Counted from the stretch's first letter, positions 7,044 through 15,074 are shown. The stretch: DNA of 31,600 nucleotides from JACZST01 sp964195155 (GCA_964195155.1 CAXMOP010000023.1:1-31600); one strand, 5' to 3'. Notes: a model not told the origin generated them from the letters alone. Made by a program: numbers and translations.

Positions 7044-7061
7044 TGGTCGACTCCCATCGCG

Positions 7062-8225
7062 TCAACAGTAGTGGCGGACGGTCGGATAGGGGTTCACGGC
7101 AACGCCGCCCGGTCTGATCTCGAAGTGCAGATGCGGTGATGTGTATCGGGCGTTTCCGCTGTTGCCCAGATAACCGACGATGGTGCCTGCGGAGACGCGC
7201 TGCCCCGATGACAACCCGCTCGGATGGCTTTCCAGGTGGGCGTAGTAGTACGTGATCCCGGTGTCGGAGTACACGTGAGTCGACAGCCCGCCGAGGCTGT
7301 TCGACGAAAAACGCACCGTGCCGTCCACGACCGCGAGCAGCGGAGTGTTGCGGGCGTTGAACATGTCCACGCCCTTGTGACGTCTTCCCCCGGAGCGAGG
7401 CGCTCCCCAGGTGTTGGCGAACCCGGCACCACCCTCAACCGGGCACACAAAGCTGGGCGTCGCCCCCGGGGCAAGCCCTCCAGCACCCCCGCCGCCACCG
7501 CTACCGCCGCCGCTCGCGGCCGCTCTCGCCGCCGCGGCCCGAACCTGGGCTGCCTTGAGCTCTGCGCGTTCCGTGGCCAGGGTGTCGATGGCGCTGCGCT
7601 CGGCGGCCGTCGCGTTGGCGTAGGCAGCGCTCGCTTCGGCGGCGAGTTCCGAAGTGTGTTCGACCAGCGCGTCGACTTCGACCTTGACTGCGGCAACCTG
7701 GACCCGCTGCCCCTCGAGATCGATGGTCAGCCGATCCATCTCTCGCGATAGCGCCCGAAGCCGGTCGAGGTCGGCGAGGTCGCGGCTTGCCGCGTTGTCG
7801 ATCAGGACCTGGGAGGTCAGCAAATCCTGAATCGAGCCTGCTTCGAATGCGGCGGTCACCAGGCTGCGCCCGCCGGAGGTATATGCCTCGACGACGAGCT
7901 CCCGAGCGATCTCCCTGAGCTCGGAGACCTCGCCGTCGTAGGCTTCGATTCGATGCTCGAGCAGCCCGATCGTGTATTCGAGCCGCTCGAGTTCGGTCGT
8001 GACTTGGTCGAGCTCGAAGAGCGCCGCTTCCAGTGCCTCCTGGGCAGCGAGCCAGTGCTCGCGCGTATTCTTGGCCTCTCTTCGCGCCGCTTCGAGGCGT
8101 TGTTCGGCGCGTTCTACATCGCCCTCGGTTTGTGCGGACGCGCCCGACGGGACGATCGCCAGCAGGACGAACACCAGAAAGACCACCACGGCGCGCGACG
8201 TGCGCGAGATCAGCATGCGAACCAA
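7062..8225 (-). CDS. Secreted M23 (LytM) peptidase with N-terminal coiled coil, EnvC/NlpD-like
   Basis: 387 aa. The first codon is TTG (8225), placed 7 nt after a GGGGGTAG sequence; an in-frame ATG follows at 8216. A signal peptide runs to about residue 31 (VVFLVFVLLAIVPSGASAQ). Residues 32-230 are heptad-rich coiled coil, followed by a Gly/Ala-rich linker and a LytM domain. The zinc site is visible: RRHKGVD (H-x3-D) and SPHLHFEI (HxH), with both metal ligands and the catalytic His retained, so the enzyme should cut peptidoglycan cross-bridges. The coiled coil is the regulatory arrangement seen in EnvC and in FtsX-partner proteins such as RipC's group. An FtsX gene is not in view, so a divisome role is only possible. 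Final Cys is unusual. Confidence 0.85.
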   Translation of the reverse strand: MVRMLISRTSRAVVVFLVFVLLAIVPSGASAQTEGDVERAEQRLEAARREAKNTREHWLAAQEALEAALFELDQVTTELERLEYTIGLLEHRIEAYDGEVSELREIARELVVEAYTSGGRSLVTAAFEAGSIQDLLTSQVLIDNAASRDLADLDRLRALSREMDRLTIDLEGQRVQVAAVKVEVDALVEHTSELAAEASAAYANATAAERSAIDTLATERAELKAAQVRAAAARAAASGGGSGGGGGAGGLAPGATPSFVCPVEGGAGFANTWGAPRSGGRRHKGVDMFNARNTPLLAVVDGTVRFSSNSLGGLSTHVYSDTGITYYYAHLESHPSGLSSGQRVSAGTIVGYLGNSGNARYTSPHLHFEIRPGGVAVNPYPTVRHYC

Positions 8226-8281
8226 TAGGCTACCCCCGGACGCCGAGAATGCGTATGTGCTGGTGGTGAGGACGCGGGTTA

Positions 8282-8452
8282 CACCTCACGGCTCGCGCTG
8301 GAGCGGTGACCATGCTTTTTGGCTCTTCGCTGGCGCTCATCGACATGGCCCGGGCGATGCACCTCACGGCTCGCGCTGCAAGGGTGACCATGCTCTCTGG
8401 CTCTTCGCTGGCGCTCATCGCATGCTTTTGGCTCTTCGCTGGCGCTCATCGC
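8282..8452. repeat. Tandem 78-bp direct repeat, two copies plus a partial third
   Basis: CACCTCACGGCTCGCGCTG starts at 8282 and again at 8360; each is followed by GGTGACCATGCT and then GCTCTTCGCTGGCGCTCATC. A third, shortened copy (catgctTTTGGCTCTTCGCTGGCGCTCATCGCA) occupies 8421-8452. The unit is 78 bp and lies wholly between the start of the M23 peptidase gene and the stop of the MoaD-fusion gene, so it could be part of the peptidase leader. No convincing gene is in 8226-8455. The copies differ at a few positions, so they are not recent. Confidence 0.8.
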
Positions 8453-8455
8453 ACT

Positions 8456-9442
8456 TCAGGCGGGGATGATCAAGGCCATCCAAAACAATGGCGCCGCGAA
8501 AAGCAGCCCATCCAGCGGGCTGAGCAGCCCGGGGGCGCGGGTGGTATGGATGATCGTCCCCACCCGCATCAGGGATCCGAAGGTACGCCCGGCGATGAGC
8601 CCGGCCCCCGCCAGAACCGACCCGAGCAGGCCGGCGGTCAGGCCCACCTCGGAGGCGAAGAGCCCGACCAACACTCCGGCGATGACCGATGCCGCGAATG
8701 TCCCGACATTGGGGTCGAGCGTCTGGCCGCCGTATACCGAGCTGGCGACCGCGCCCAGGATTCCGGCGGCGACGATGAAGGTGAATGCGAGCACCGTCAT
8801 CGTTGAGATCATTCGCAGCAGTACGAACGCCCCGGTTCCCGTAGCGGCAACCACAGCGACCGTGGCAGTCGAGGCGATGTTGATCACATCGCGCTGGGCC
8901 TTGTCGAAGATCGGCCAGCTGATCGCGATGAGGATGGAGGCTCCGACTGCCGCTGCCCAGCCCGTGATTCCCCAGGCGTAGGTGGCCATGCCGGCGATCG
9001 GGGGACCGAGAACCAGCGGGTAGATGTTCAGACGATTCAGGGCTCCCGCGTCGGTAGTGGTCAGGTCCCACAACCAGGCCAGCACAGCGCCCACGGCGAC
9101 GACGACGAACCACTCGACGGGAATCCACGACGCGATGAACAGCGCAAGGAGCAAGATGAACGAGAGGACGTTCTCCGCAGGATCGGCCGCGATCCGGGCC
9201 ACCGATGTGCCGCCGGAAACCGGGGGGATGAGTGCGACCTCGTCCTGGTCGGAGACCTTCGTGTCGCGGTCCGCAGGCTCGCCGTTCACCCATACTCGTG
9301 CCGCGGTCAGGTCCTCCGCGAATTCCTCGCCGTAGTCGGCGACCGCGGTATCGAGAATCTGGCCGACGGTGTCGGCGTCGACGGTGACTTCAGAGGTCCC
9401 CGCGGATTCGCGCAAGCCGGCAAAGAGGCGAAGGATGGCCAT
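8456..9442 (-). CDS. MoaD/ThiS-like ubiquitin-fold domain fused to a CdsA-like integral membrane domain
   Basis: 328 aa, ATG start. Residues 1-78 are a MoaD/ThiS-type beta-grasp domain (MAILRLFAGLRESAGTSEV, then VNGEPADRDTKVSDQDEVAL) ending in IPPVSGG, the motif normally at the extreme C-terminus of a sulfur carrier. Here the protein continues through a short linker into about seven to eight membrane helices. The last segment, GSLMRVGTIIHTTRAPG then SPLDGLLFAAPLFW, lines up with the CdsA (CDP-diacylglycerol synthase) signature S-x4-KR-x4-KD...PGHGG-x-DR-x-D-SLLFAAP, but the KD, GHGG and the preceding GD acidic site are lost. So it is a fusion of a carrier-like domain with a probably non-catalytic CdsA-like domain. 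Role unknown; processing after GG is conceivable. Confidence 0.6.
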   Translation of the reverse strand: MAILRLFAGLRESAGTSEVTVDADTVGQILDTAVADYGEEFAEDLTAARVWVNGEPADRDTKVSDQDEVALIPPVSGGTSVARIAADPAENVLSFILLLALFIASWIPVEWFVVVAVGAVLAWLWDLTTTDAGALNRLNIYPLVLGPPIAGMATYAWGITGWAAAVGASILIAISWPIFDKAQRDVINIASTATVAVVAATGTGAFVLLRMISTMTVLAFTFIVAAGILGAVASSVYGGQTLDPNVGTFAASVIAGVLVGLFASEVGLTAGLLGSVLAGAGLIAGRTFGSLMRVGTIIHTTRAPGLLSPLDGLLFAAPLFWMALIIPA

Positions 9443-9463
9443 ATCCGGTGAGGGTAGTGAATC

Positions 9464-9546
9464 AGTCTTGAGTCCTGAGTCAAGACTCTCGACTTTCTGG
9501 CTCTCGACTCAGGACTCTCGACGCTCGACTTTCCGACTCGCGACTA
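9464..9546. repeat. GAGTC/GACTC-rich intergenic repeat at the fahA 3' end
   Basis: GAGTCCTGAGTC (9470-9481) is the exact inverted copy of GACTCAGGACTC (9506-9517), and the tract between and after is made of GACTCTCGACT-like words. AGTCTTGA and TCAAGACT also pair inside it. The fahA stop codon (9509-9511) lies inside the tract, so the last residues of FahA are encoded by repeat sequence. It can fold into alternative hairpins and may act as a terminator. The same word family recurs at 15001-15073, 18472-18540 and 24510-24613. Confidence 0.7.
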
Positions 9547-10660
9547 CTTGCCCCGCGCACTCGCCGAAGGAGATGTCCCCTGCAGCGCTGCGAATCACCA
9601 CCGTGTCTCCGTCCTCGAGATAGGTGCGCACGGACCCGTCGTTGAGGGTGATTGGCTCGGTGCCGCCCTTGGTGATCTCGAGCAGGCAACCGAGCGTTCC
9701 CGGTTCTGGCCCCGACACGGTGCCCGAGGCGAACAAGTCCCCTGCCCGTGCCGTGGCGCCGTTGACCGTGGCGTGGGCGAGTTGCTGGGCCATGGTCCAG
9801 TACATGTCGGCGAAGCTGGTCGCTGTCACCACGGTCCCGGACGAGGCGCCACTCGGGATGATCTCGACCTCGAGTTGCAGATCGACCGCCGTTGGGCCGG
9901 TGGTACGCAGATAAGGCAGGACCTCCGGCTCTTGGTCGGGCGGATCCACCCGGTGGTTGGCCAAAGCGCCCAGAGGCACGATCCACGGTGAGATGGTGGT
10001 GGCGAACGACTTCCCGAGGAAGGGCCCGAGGGGTTGGTACTCCCAGGCCTGGAGATCGCGCGCCGACCAGTCGTTGACCAGGCACATTCCGAAGATGTGG
10101 TCCTCGGCCGCCTCGACCGGGACGGCTTCGCCGAGGCGGTTGGCGTTTCCGGTGATGAAGCCGACCTCGAGCTCGAAGTCGAGGGCGGTCGACGGCCCAA
10201 ACTGTGGGCCGCCCCGGCCACGTCGCTGGCCGCTTGGCCGTTGGATTGGCGTTCCAGACACGACGACCGTGCCGGAGCGCCCGTGGTAGGCGACCGGAAG
10301 GTGACGCCAGTTGGGGAGGAGCGGCTCGCCATCGGGGCGGAACAGGCCGCCCACGTTCGTGGCATGGTGGATCGAAGAGTAGAAGTCGACGTAGTCGCCC
10401 ACCTCGATGGGCAGATGCATGGTCGCGTCTGCCTGCGGTACCAGGACGCCGCGGCCTTCGGTAGCGAGCTCGGCGATCTGTTCCTGCACGGCCATCCACA
10501 CCGGGCGCCCCATGGCGATGAACGGGTTGAGCGACGGTGCGGAGAAGGTGCCCTCCGGAACGTCGATGGCCACGCTGGTGAGGTCAAGGATGTCATCAGC
10601 GGAGGCCATCCCGACCCGAGGCGCCGTCCCCTGGGTGCTGAATACTCCGAAAGCCGTCAT
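9509..10660 (-). CDS. fahA: Fumarylacetoacetase
   Basis: 383 aa, ATG start. It hydrolyses fumarylacetoacetate to fumarate and acetoacetate, the last step of tyrosine/homogentisate breakdown. The FAH signature is complete: VGDYVDFYSSIHHATN (metal Asp and catalytic His), YHGRSGTVVVSGT, DFELEVGFITG (metal-binding glutamates), NDWSARDLQAWEYQPLGPF and GKSF, then MYWTMAQQLAHATVNG and a terminal GTLGCLLEITKGG. Length is a little below the usual 400-430. The ATG overlaps the TGA of the unknown gene upstream (10657-10660), implying coupling in the hmgA-unknown-fahA operon. The C-terminal tail VASRKVERRES is encoded in the GAGTC repeat tract and is probably not conserved. Confidence 0.95.
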   Translation of the reverse strand: MTAFGVFSTQGTAPRVGMASADDILDLTSVAIDVPEGTFSAPSLNPFIAMGRPVWMAVQEQIAELATEGRGVLVPQADATMHLPIEVGDYVDFYSSIHHATNVGGLFRPDGEPLLPNWRHLPVAYHGRSGTVVVSGTPIQRPSGQRRGRGGPQFGPSTALDFELEVGFITGNANRLGEAVPVEAAEDHIFGMCLVNDWSARDLQAWEYQPLGPFLGKSFATTISPWIVPLGALANHRVDPPDQEPEVLPYLRTTGPTAVDLQLEVEIIPSGASSGTVVTATSFADMYWTMAQQLAHATVNGATARAGDLFASGTVSGPEPGTLGCLLEITKGGTEPITLNDGSVRTYLEDGDTVVIRSAAGDISFGECAGQVVASRKVERRES

Positions 10661-11574
10661 GGCAGGAAGCCGAGCTTGGCGAGATCTTCAACCGGCTCGA
10701 AGAACTCGCAACTGCCGTAGGCGATGAAGCCCTCATTCCTGGTGGCGTTGATGGCCGTAGCGTCGGCACGCTCGCCACGCCACGAGATCCCTCCGAACGA
10801 CGTCTCGAAGGCATCGGGATCGGTTTCGGCGATGATCGCCTCGATGGTGAGCAGCCCGGCGCCGGCTTTGGCCGCAACCGCCGCGGTGAGCAGGTTGAGG
10901 AAACCGTGGCGCATCAAGCCGAGCTCATCGTCGCGGTGTCGGATCGGGTGATGGAGACCGGCGGTGGTCTTGAACGGCAGGTTGCCCTCAGTGCACTCGA
11001 CGATGAACTCGGCAACCTCGTGCGTGGATGGGAAGTCGTCTGGACCCAAACCTCCACAGCGCAGCTTGGCGCCACCGGGGCGCAGGGACGACTTCACTGC
11101 GTCGCCGACCGCTCGGACGGTGGCGGGGACGACGCCGTTGCGAGGCACCTCGAGGAAGGGAACGACCGTGTCGTTGATCGACAGCGCGGTGGTCACCAAG
11201 GCCGCGATCGCTTCCGCATCCGATCCTTCGGGGATGCGCGCCTCGGCGAGATGCACCGTGGCCGCGGGATCCATCTCGGCGTGAAAGGCGGCGGCCGCGG
11301 TGGCGCTCGCCGTTGGATCGAGGTCGAACGTGACCGCGATCGGCCATGGCACCTCGCCGGTCTCCATCGTTGCAACGAGGATCGCTGCCAGATCCACCAA
11401 CCGCGACGCCGGACACAGAAAACGCCCGGCCATCCACCCTTCGTTCGAGCTTCGCGCCGATCGATAGCCGGCCACGGCGCCATCCATATCTAGGGAAGCA
11501 GGTGGGTACAGGCCGGCGTAGTCGATCAAGGCGCCGAAAAGCGCCGTGCGGGCATCGGGGAGGAGAACGGTCAC
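10657..11574 (-). CDS. Conserved protein of unknown function in the homogentisate operon
   Basis: 305 aa from GTG 11574, chosen because VTVLLPDARTALFGALIDYA begins the conserved part; the frame extends upstream into an inverted repeat. I do not recognise a named family. Visible features are LIDYAGLYPPASLDM near the N-terminus, VTFDLDP, PFLEVP, the Cys/Gly segment KLRCGGLGPDDFPS, and KTTAGLHHPIRH, a His-rich stretch that looks like an active-site or ligand loop of a TIM-barrel-type enzyme. No signal peptide or membrane helix. It lies between hmgA and fahA and shares an ATGA overlap with fahA, so it should act in tyrosine degradation. The missing step in the window is maleylacetoacetate isomerisation; a role there is only a hypothesis. 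Confidence 0.6.
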   Translation of the reverse strand: MTVLLPDARTALFGALIDYAGLYPPASLDMDGAVAGYRSARSSNEGWMAGRFLCPASRLVDLAAILVATMETGEVPWPIAVTFDLDPTASATAAAAFHAEMDPAATVHLAEARIPEGSDAEAIAALVTTALSINDTVVPFLEVPRNGVVPATVRAVGDAVKSSLRPGGAKLRCGGLGPDDFPSTHEVAEFIVECTEGNLPFKTTAGLHHPIRHRDDELGLMRHGFLNLLTAAVAAKAGAGLLTIEAIIAETDPDAFETSFGGISWRGERADATAINATRNEGFIAYGSCEFFEPVEDLAKLGFLP

Positions 11575-11585
11575 CGACCCGACCG

Positions 11586-11631
11586 TTCTTGCGTAGCCAG
11601 GAGCGATATATGGCCGTCTGCTACGCAAGAA
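11586..11631. repeat. Inverted-repeat element, copy 1 (TTCTTGCGTAGC arms, 22-nt spacer)
   Basis: TTCTTGCGTAGC at 11586-11597 is the exact inverted copy of GCTACGCAAGAA at 11620-11631, with a 22-nt spacer. The element ends 11 nt before the GTG of the unknown minus-strand gene and 7 nt after the hmgA stop, so it sits in the operon's internal leader. A second copy with the same arms and the same spacer length lies at 27766-27817. Confidence 0.8.
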
Positions 11632-11638
11632 GGGCTGC

Positions 11639-12805
11639 TCATCGGCCGCCAAGCCAGGTCCAGGCGTAGTCGTCCTCTTCGGCGTCGCGGCCTCCAGGGC
11701 CCAGATTGAGGGGACGGAAGGTGTCGATCATCACGGCGAGCTCTTCGGTGCCCTCCTTCCCGATGCTGGCTTCGACGCTCCCGGGCTGGGGGCCGTGGGT
11801 GTGGCCGCCGGGATGGAGCGAAATCGAGCCGGCTTCGATGCCCGATCCCTTACGCGACATGAAGTTTCCATCGACATAGAAGATCACCTCGTCGCTGTCG
11901 ACGTTGGCGTGGTTGTAGGGGGCGGGAATCGCCTTGGGGTGGTAGTCAAAGAGCCTCGGCACGAACGAGCACACCACCGTGTTCGGAGCTTCGAAGGTCT
12001 GATGCACCGGCGGTGGCTGGTGGACCCGGCCGGTAATCGGCTCGAAGTCGTGGATGGAGAACGTATACGGATACAGACAGCCGTCCCAGCCGACGACGTC
12101 GAACGGGTGGTTCTTATAGACGAACTGCGTCGTACCCGCCCTGGTCTTGACCAGGACCTCGACGTCCTCGCCCTCGATCAACAGTGGCTCGGAGGGACCG
12201 TGCAAGTCGCGTTCGCAATATGGCGCGTGCTCGAGGAACTGCCCGTTGCGTGACAGATAGCGACGGGGCGGTCCGATGTGGCCGCTCGACTCCATGATGA
12301 GGGCGCGCATCGGATCGTCTGAGGAGTCGATCACCCATCGATGGATGGTCGATGCGGGGACAATCACGTAGTCGCCCGAAGTGAACGGGACCGCGCCAAA
12401 GGCCGTTTCCAACGTGCCCGACCCGACCTCGACGTACACCATCTCGTCGCCGGTGGCGTTCTTCACCAGCGGGCTGTCCTCGCTCCCGATGAAGTACGAG
12501 ATCTTCGTGTCTTCGTTGGCCAGCACCGTGTGCCGCGAGGTCACCGGATCGCCCCCCGCTTTGAGATGGTGGGTGCGGAAGTGGCGCGGCTTCAGCGGGT
12601 GGTTCGGAGTGAGCTCCTGGTCCTCGATGTCGACCGGCTCGATGGCCTGCAGCGCGGTCGGCAGGTATTGGTGATAGAGCAGCGCCGAGTCAAAGCTGAA
12701 CCCCTCTTCGCCCATCAACTCCTCGGCGTAGAGGCCTCCTTCGGGCTTCTCGAACTGGGTATGGCGCTTGTTGGGGATCTCTCCCACCTGTCGGTAATAC
12801 GGCAT
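11639..12805 (-). CDS. hmgA: Homogentisate 1,2-dioxygenase
   Basis: 388 aa from ATG 12805. This iron(II) cupin enzyme opens the ring of homogentisate to give maleylacetoacetate. The iron site is visible: YNHANVDSDEVIFYVDGNF supplies a His and the Glu, and SLHPGGHTHGPQPG supplies the second metal His and neighbouring catalytic residues. FDVVGWDGCLYPYTFSIHDF and the PPPVHQTFEAP segment are further family landmarks. The start MPYYRQVGEIPNKRHTQF matches the N-terminus of the shorter bacterial HmgA group (about 385 aa), whereas the frame upstream only runs antisense to hpd. First gene of the minus operon with the unknown gene and fahA; hpd is divergent across an 84-bp gap. Confidence 0.95.
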   Translation of the reverse strand: MPYYRQVGEIPNKRHTQFEKPEGGLYAEELMGEEGFSFDSALLYHQYLPTALQAIEPVDIEDQELTPNHPLKPRHFRTHHLKAGGDPVTSRHTVLANEDTKISYFIGSEDSPLVKNATGDEMVYVEVGSGTLETAFGAVPFTSGDYVIVPASTIHRWVIDSSDDPMRALIMESSGHIGPPRRYLSRNGQFLEHAPYCERDLHGPSEPLLIEGEDVEVLVKTRAGTTQFVYKNHPFDVVGWDGCLYPYTFSIHDFEPITGRVHQPPPVHQTFEAPNTVVCSFVPRLFDYHPKAIPAPYNHANVDSDEVIFYVDGNFMSRKGSGIEAGSISLHPGGHTHGPQPGSVEASIGKEGTEELAVMIDTFRPLNLGPGGRDAEEDDYAWTWLGGR

Positions 12806-12829
12806 GGCGCCATGGTACGCAGTCACCCG

Positions 12830-12884
12830 TTGTCGAGAAGCATGATCGGGCTGGCATAATTGGGTGGCAGACAACACTTGGAGG
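12830..12884 (+). promoter_or_regulatory. Putative hpd promoter and ribosome-binding site
   Basis: In the divergent hmgA-hpd gap, TTGTCG (12830-12835) and CATAAT (12855-12860, 19-bp spacing) are a plausible -35/-10 pair for hpd, and GGAGG (12880-12884) precedes the ATG at 12890 by five bases. GTTGTC and GACAAC near the gap's ends are weak inverted repeats that might mark an operator. The ribosome site is clear; the promoter is tentative. Confidence 0.4.
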
Positions 12885-12889
12885 ACGAT

Positions 12890-13999
12890 ATGGACGCCGA
12901 TCTCAAGGCCAGGGCGAAGGAATTCGCCGCCGGGGACCCGTTCCCCCTCATGGGGTTCTCCCACCTTGAATGGTGGGTGGGCAATGCCTATCAGACAGCG
13001 ATGTTCCTGAGGAACATGCTCGGCTTCTCGATGGTCGGATATCGGGGACCCGAGACCGGTGTTTCTGAGACCAGCTCGTACCTGCTCGAGTCGGGGAACA
13101 TTCGCTTCATCGTGACCGCTGCCCAGCACCCGGATCATGAAATCAACGACCACCTGCGGATCCACGGCCCGGGCGTCAAGGACGTGGCGCTGCTCGTTCC
13201 CGATGCCGAGGCAGCCTTCACGATGGCCGTCGAGCGCGGGGCCGAGATTGCCTACAAGCCGTTTACCACCGAAAGCGACGGCGGCCGTCAGGTCGCGGGC
13301 GGCATCAACGTCTACGGCGACACGATTCACTCCCTCGTAGAGCGAGAGGGATTCTTCCCCGATTTCGAACCGCGTGGCGATCCGATCGCCGTGCCCACCG
13401 GGTTGCACACGATCGACCACGTGGTGGCCAACGTCGAGGATATGAACGAGTGGGTCGAGTGGTATGAGCGAATCTTCGGCTTCACCATGCTTCGCCATTT
13501 CGACGATGAGGCCATCTCGACCGAGTACACCGCGCTGATGTCCAAGGTGATGTGGGACGGTGAGGGCATCATCAAGCTTCCGATCAACGAGCCGGCCGAA
13601 GGCAAGAAGCGCTCCCAGATCGAGGAGTACCTGATGTTCTACGGGTCGGCGGGTGTCCAGCACATCGCCATGGCCACCAATGATCTGCAGACCACGATGG
13701 AGGACGTGCACGCCAGGGGGCTCAAGACCATCGACGTCCCGGATGAGTATTACGAGGAGGCGATGGAGCGGGTACCCGATCTGGATGCCGATTGGGACCG
13801 GATCAAGGCGAATCGAATCCTCGTCGACTCGGACGAAGGTGGCCACCTGCTCCAGATGTTCACCCGCATGTTGCAGGACCGCCCAACGGTGTTCTTCGAG
13901 CTGATCGAGCGGCGCGGCGCGACCGGCTTCGGGCTGGGGAACTTCAGGGCGTTGTTCGAGGCCATCGAGCGGGAGCAGGCCAAGCGAGGCAATCTGTGA
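12890..13999 (+). CDS. hpd: 4-hydroxyphenylpyruvate dioxygenase
   Basis: 369 aa from ATG 12890, chosen over an upstream in-frame TTG because GGAGG sits five bases before it. HPPD converts 4-hydroxyphenylpyruvate, the transamination product of tyrosine, to homogentisate, the substrate of the neighbouring hmgA product. It is built from two vicinal-oxygen-chelate halves. The iron triad is visible: His in GLHTIDHVVANV, His in GVQHIAMAT and Glu in TVFFELIER. The C-terminal helix (GATGFGLGNFRALFEAIEREQ) is the usual gate over the active site. Normal length. The gene is divergent from hmgA and followed by a hairpin, so it is probably transcribed alone under shared control with the hmgA operon. Confidence 0.95.
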   Translation: MDADLKARAKEFAAGDPFPLMGFSHLEWWVGNAYQTAMFLRNMLGFSMVGYRGPETGVSETSSYLLESGNIRFIVTAAQHPDHEINDHLRIHGPGVKDVALLVPDAEAAFTMAVERGAEIAYKPFTTESDGGRQVAGGINVYGDTIHSLVEREGFFPDFEPRGDPIAVPTGLHTIDHVVANVEDMNEWVEWYERIFGFTMLRHFDDEAISTEYTALMSKVMWDGEGIIKLPINEPAEGKKRSQIEEYLMFYGSAGVQHIAMATNDLQTTMEDVHARGLKTIDVPDEYYEEAMERVPDLDADWDRIKANRILVDSDEGGHLLQMFTRMLQDRPTVFFELIERRGATGFGLGNFRALFEAIEREQAKRGNL

Positions 14000-14001
14000 G
14001 A

Positions 14002-14016
14002 GACGGCTGCGCCGTC
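14002..14016 (+). terminator. Short GC hairpin after hpd
   Basis: GACGGC-TGC-GCCGTC forms a perfect six-pair stem with a three-base loop directly after the hpd stop codon. There is no T-run, as is common for terminators in high-GC actinobacteria. Confidence 0.5.
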
Positions 14017-14027
14017 GCCGGTACTGC

Positions 14028-14065
14028 GTATTAGGTAGAACGACGTTGTACTTGATACCTAATAC
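14028..14065. repeat. Inverted repeat GTATTAGGTA / TACCTAATAC
   Basis: The perfect 10-base arms at 14028-14037 and 14056-14065 are AT-rich against the surrounding GC background, with an 18-nt spacer. The element lies 25 bp upstream of the HMG-CoA lyase start, a good position for an operator or a repeat insertion. TGATACC/TGATACG words flank it. Confidence 0.55.
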
Positions 14066-14090
14066 CTGATACGGATCGAGAAGCGACCAC

Positions 14091-15002
14091 ATGGCAGCTG
14101 GAGACTCACCCAAGCTGACGATTGTCGAGGTTGGGCCCAGGGACGGGCTGCAGAACGAGGACGCCATCCTCGACACGGCAACGAAGATCGAGCTGATCAA
14201 GCGCCTCGTCTCAGCAGGCACCAGTCGCATCGAGGTGGCGTCGTTCGTCCATCCCGACCGTGTGCCACAGATGGCCGATGCCGAGGGGGTGACTGAAGGC
14301 CTTGGGCAGAGTCCCGACGGTGTCTCCTATATCGCTCTCGTGCTGAACCGTCGCGGCCTCGAACGGGCACTGGCGACCACCGTCGACGAGGTGAACTTCG
14401 TCGTCGGCGCCACCGAAGGCTTCAATCAGGCAAACGCCGGTGCGTCGCCAGAGGAGACGATGCGCGAGATCGAGGCGATGCTCCCGGGTACTGCAGAAGC
14501 CGGCCTGGCCACCAGCTTGACGATTTCCGTGGCCTTCGGCTGCCCCTACGACGGGGAGGTGCCGGTCGAGGCCGTCGTTGCCCTGGCCAGAAGAGCAGCC
14601 GCTGCGGGGGCCGACGAGATCGCCCTCGGAGACACGATCGGGGTCGCGGTGCCCGGCCAGGTGTTGGCCGTCGTCGACGAGGTGCGGCCGGTCATCGGCG
14701 ATGCCGCACTGCGCTGCCATTTCCACGACACCAGGAACACCGCAGCGGCCAATGCGATCACCGCGTACCAGGCGGGAGTCAAGGTCCTCGACGCCTCGGT
14801 GGGAGGGACTGGGGGTTGTCCGTATGCGCCGAACGCCACCGGCAACGTCGCCACCGAGGATCTGCTGTATCTGTTCGAGCGGCACGGCGTCTCCGCGGGG
14901 ATCGACCACGAGGCGACGATCGCCACCGCTCGCTGGCTTGGTGAGCAGCTCGGCAAGGAGTTGCCCGGAGCGTTGACCAGGGCCGGCTGGTGGCCGGAAT
15001 GA
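14091..15002 (+). CDS. mvaB: Hydroxymethylglutaryl-CoA lyase
   Basis: 303 aa, ATG start. Enzymes of this family cleave HMG-CoA to acetyl-CoA and acetoacetate, the last step of leucine catabolism. A DRE-TIM-type barrel is evident: VEVGPRDGLQNE at the N-terminus (metal Asp and Arg), EVASFVHPDRVPQMAD, ALGDTIGVAVP, LRCHFHDTRNTAAAN (HxH metal ligands), and the lyase loop GGTGGCPYAPNATGNVATED with its catalytic Cys. The family motif is usually GLGGCPYAPGASGN; this copy is slightly divergent but keeps the Cys. Normal length. The product acetoacetate is the same as from fahA, giving a common outlet for both pathways. The stop codon lies at the edge of a GAGTCGC repeat tract. Confidence 0.9.
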   Translation: MAAGDSPKLTIVEVGPRDGLQNEDAILDTATKIELIKRLVSAGTSRIEVASFVHPDRVPQMADAEGVTEGLGQSPDGVSYIALVLNRRGLERALATTVDEVNFVVGATEGFNQANAGASPEETMREIEAMLPGTAEAGLATSLTISVAFGCPYDGEVPVEAVVALARRAAAAGADEIALGDTIGVAVPGQVLAVVDEVRPVIGDAALRCHFHDTRNTAAANAITAYQAGVKVLDASVGGTGGCPYAPNATGNVATEDLLYLFERHGVSAGIDHEATIATARWLGEQLGKELPGALTRAGWWPE

Positions 15003-15073
15003 GTCGCGAGTCGCGAGTCGCGAGTCCAGAGCCAGATTGGCAACTCGCAGCTTCCTACCCTTGACTCTCGACT
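15001..15073. repeat. GAGTCGC tandem tract plus GACTCTCGACTC end
   Basis: Four GAGTCGC-like units run from 15001, starting inside the mvaB stop codon, and the 72-bp gap ends with GACTCTCGACTC (from 15063) immediately before the ATG at 15075. The two ends are inverted with respect to each other, so the gap can fold. Same word family as at 9464, 18472 and 24510. Confidence 0.7.
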
Positions 15074-15074
15074 C

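Noticed and set aside
14028..14065. Terminal inverted repeat of an insertion sequence
   Set aside because: Only 38 bp long, no transposase and no flanking duplication; kept as an inverted repeat only.
12806..14230. N-terminal extension of the hmgA frame up to 863 codons
   Set aside because: The added part runs antisense to hpd and mvaB. HmgA begins at MPYYRQ with the expected length of 388.
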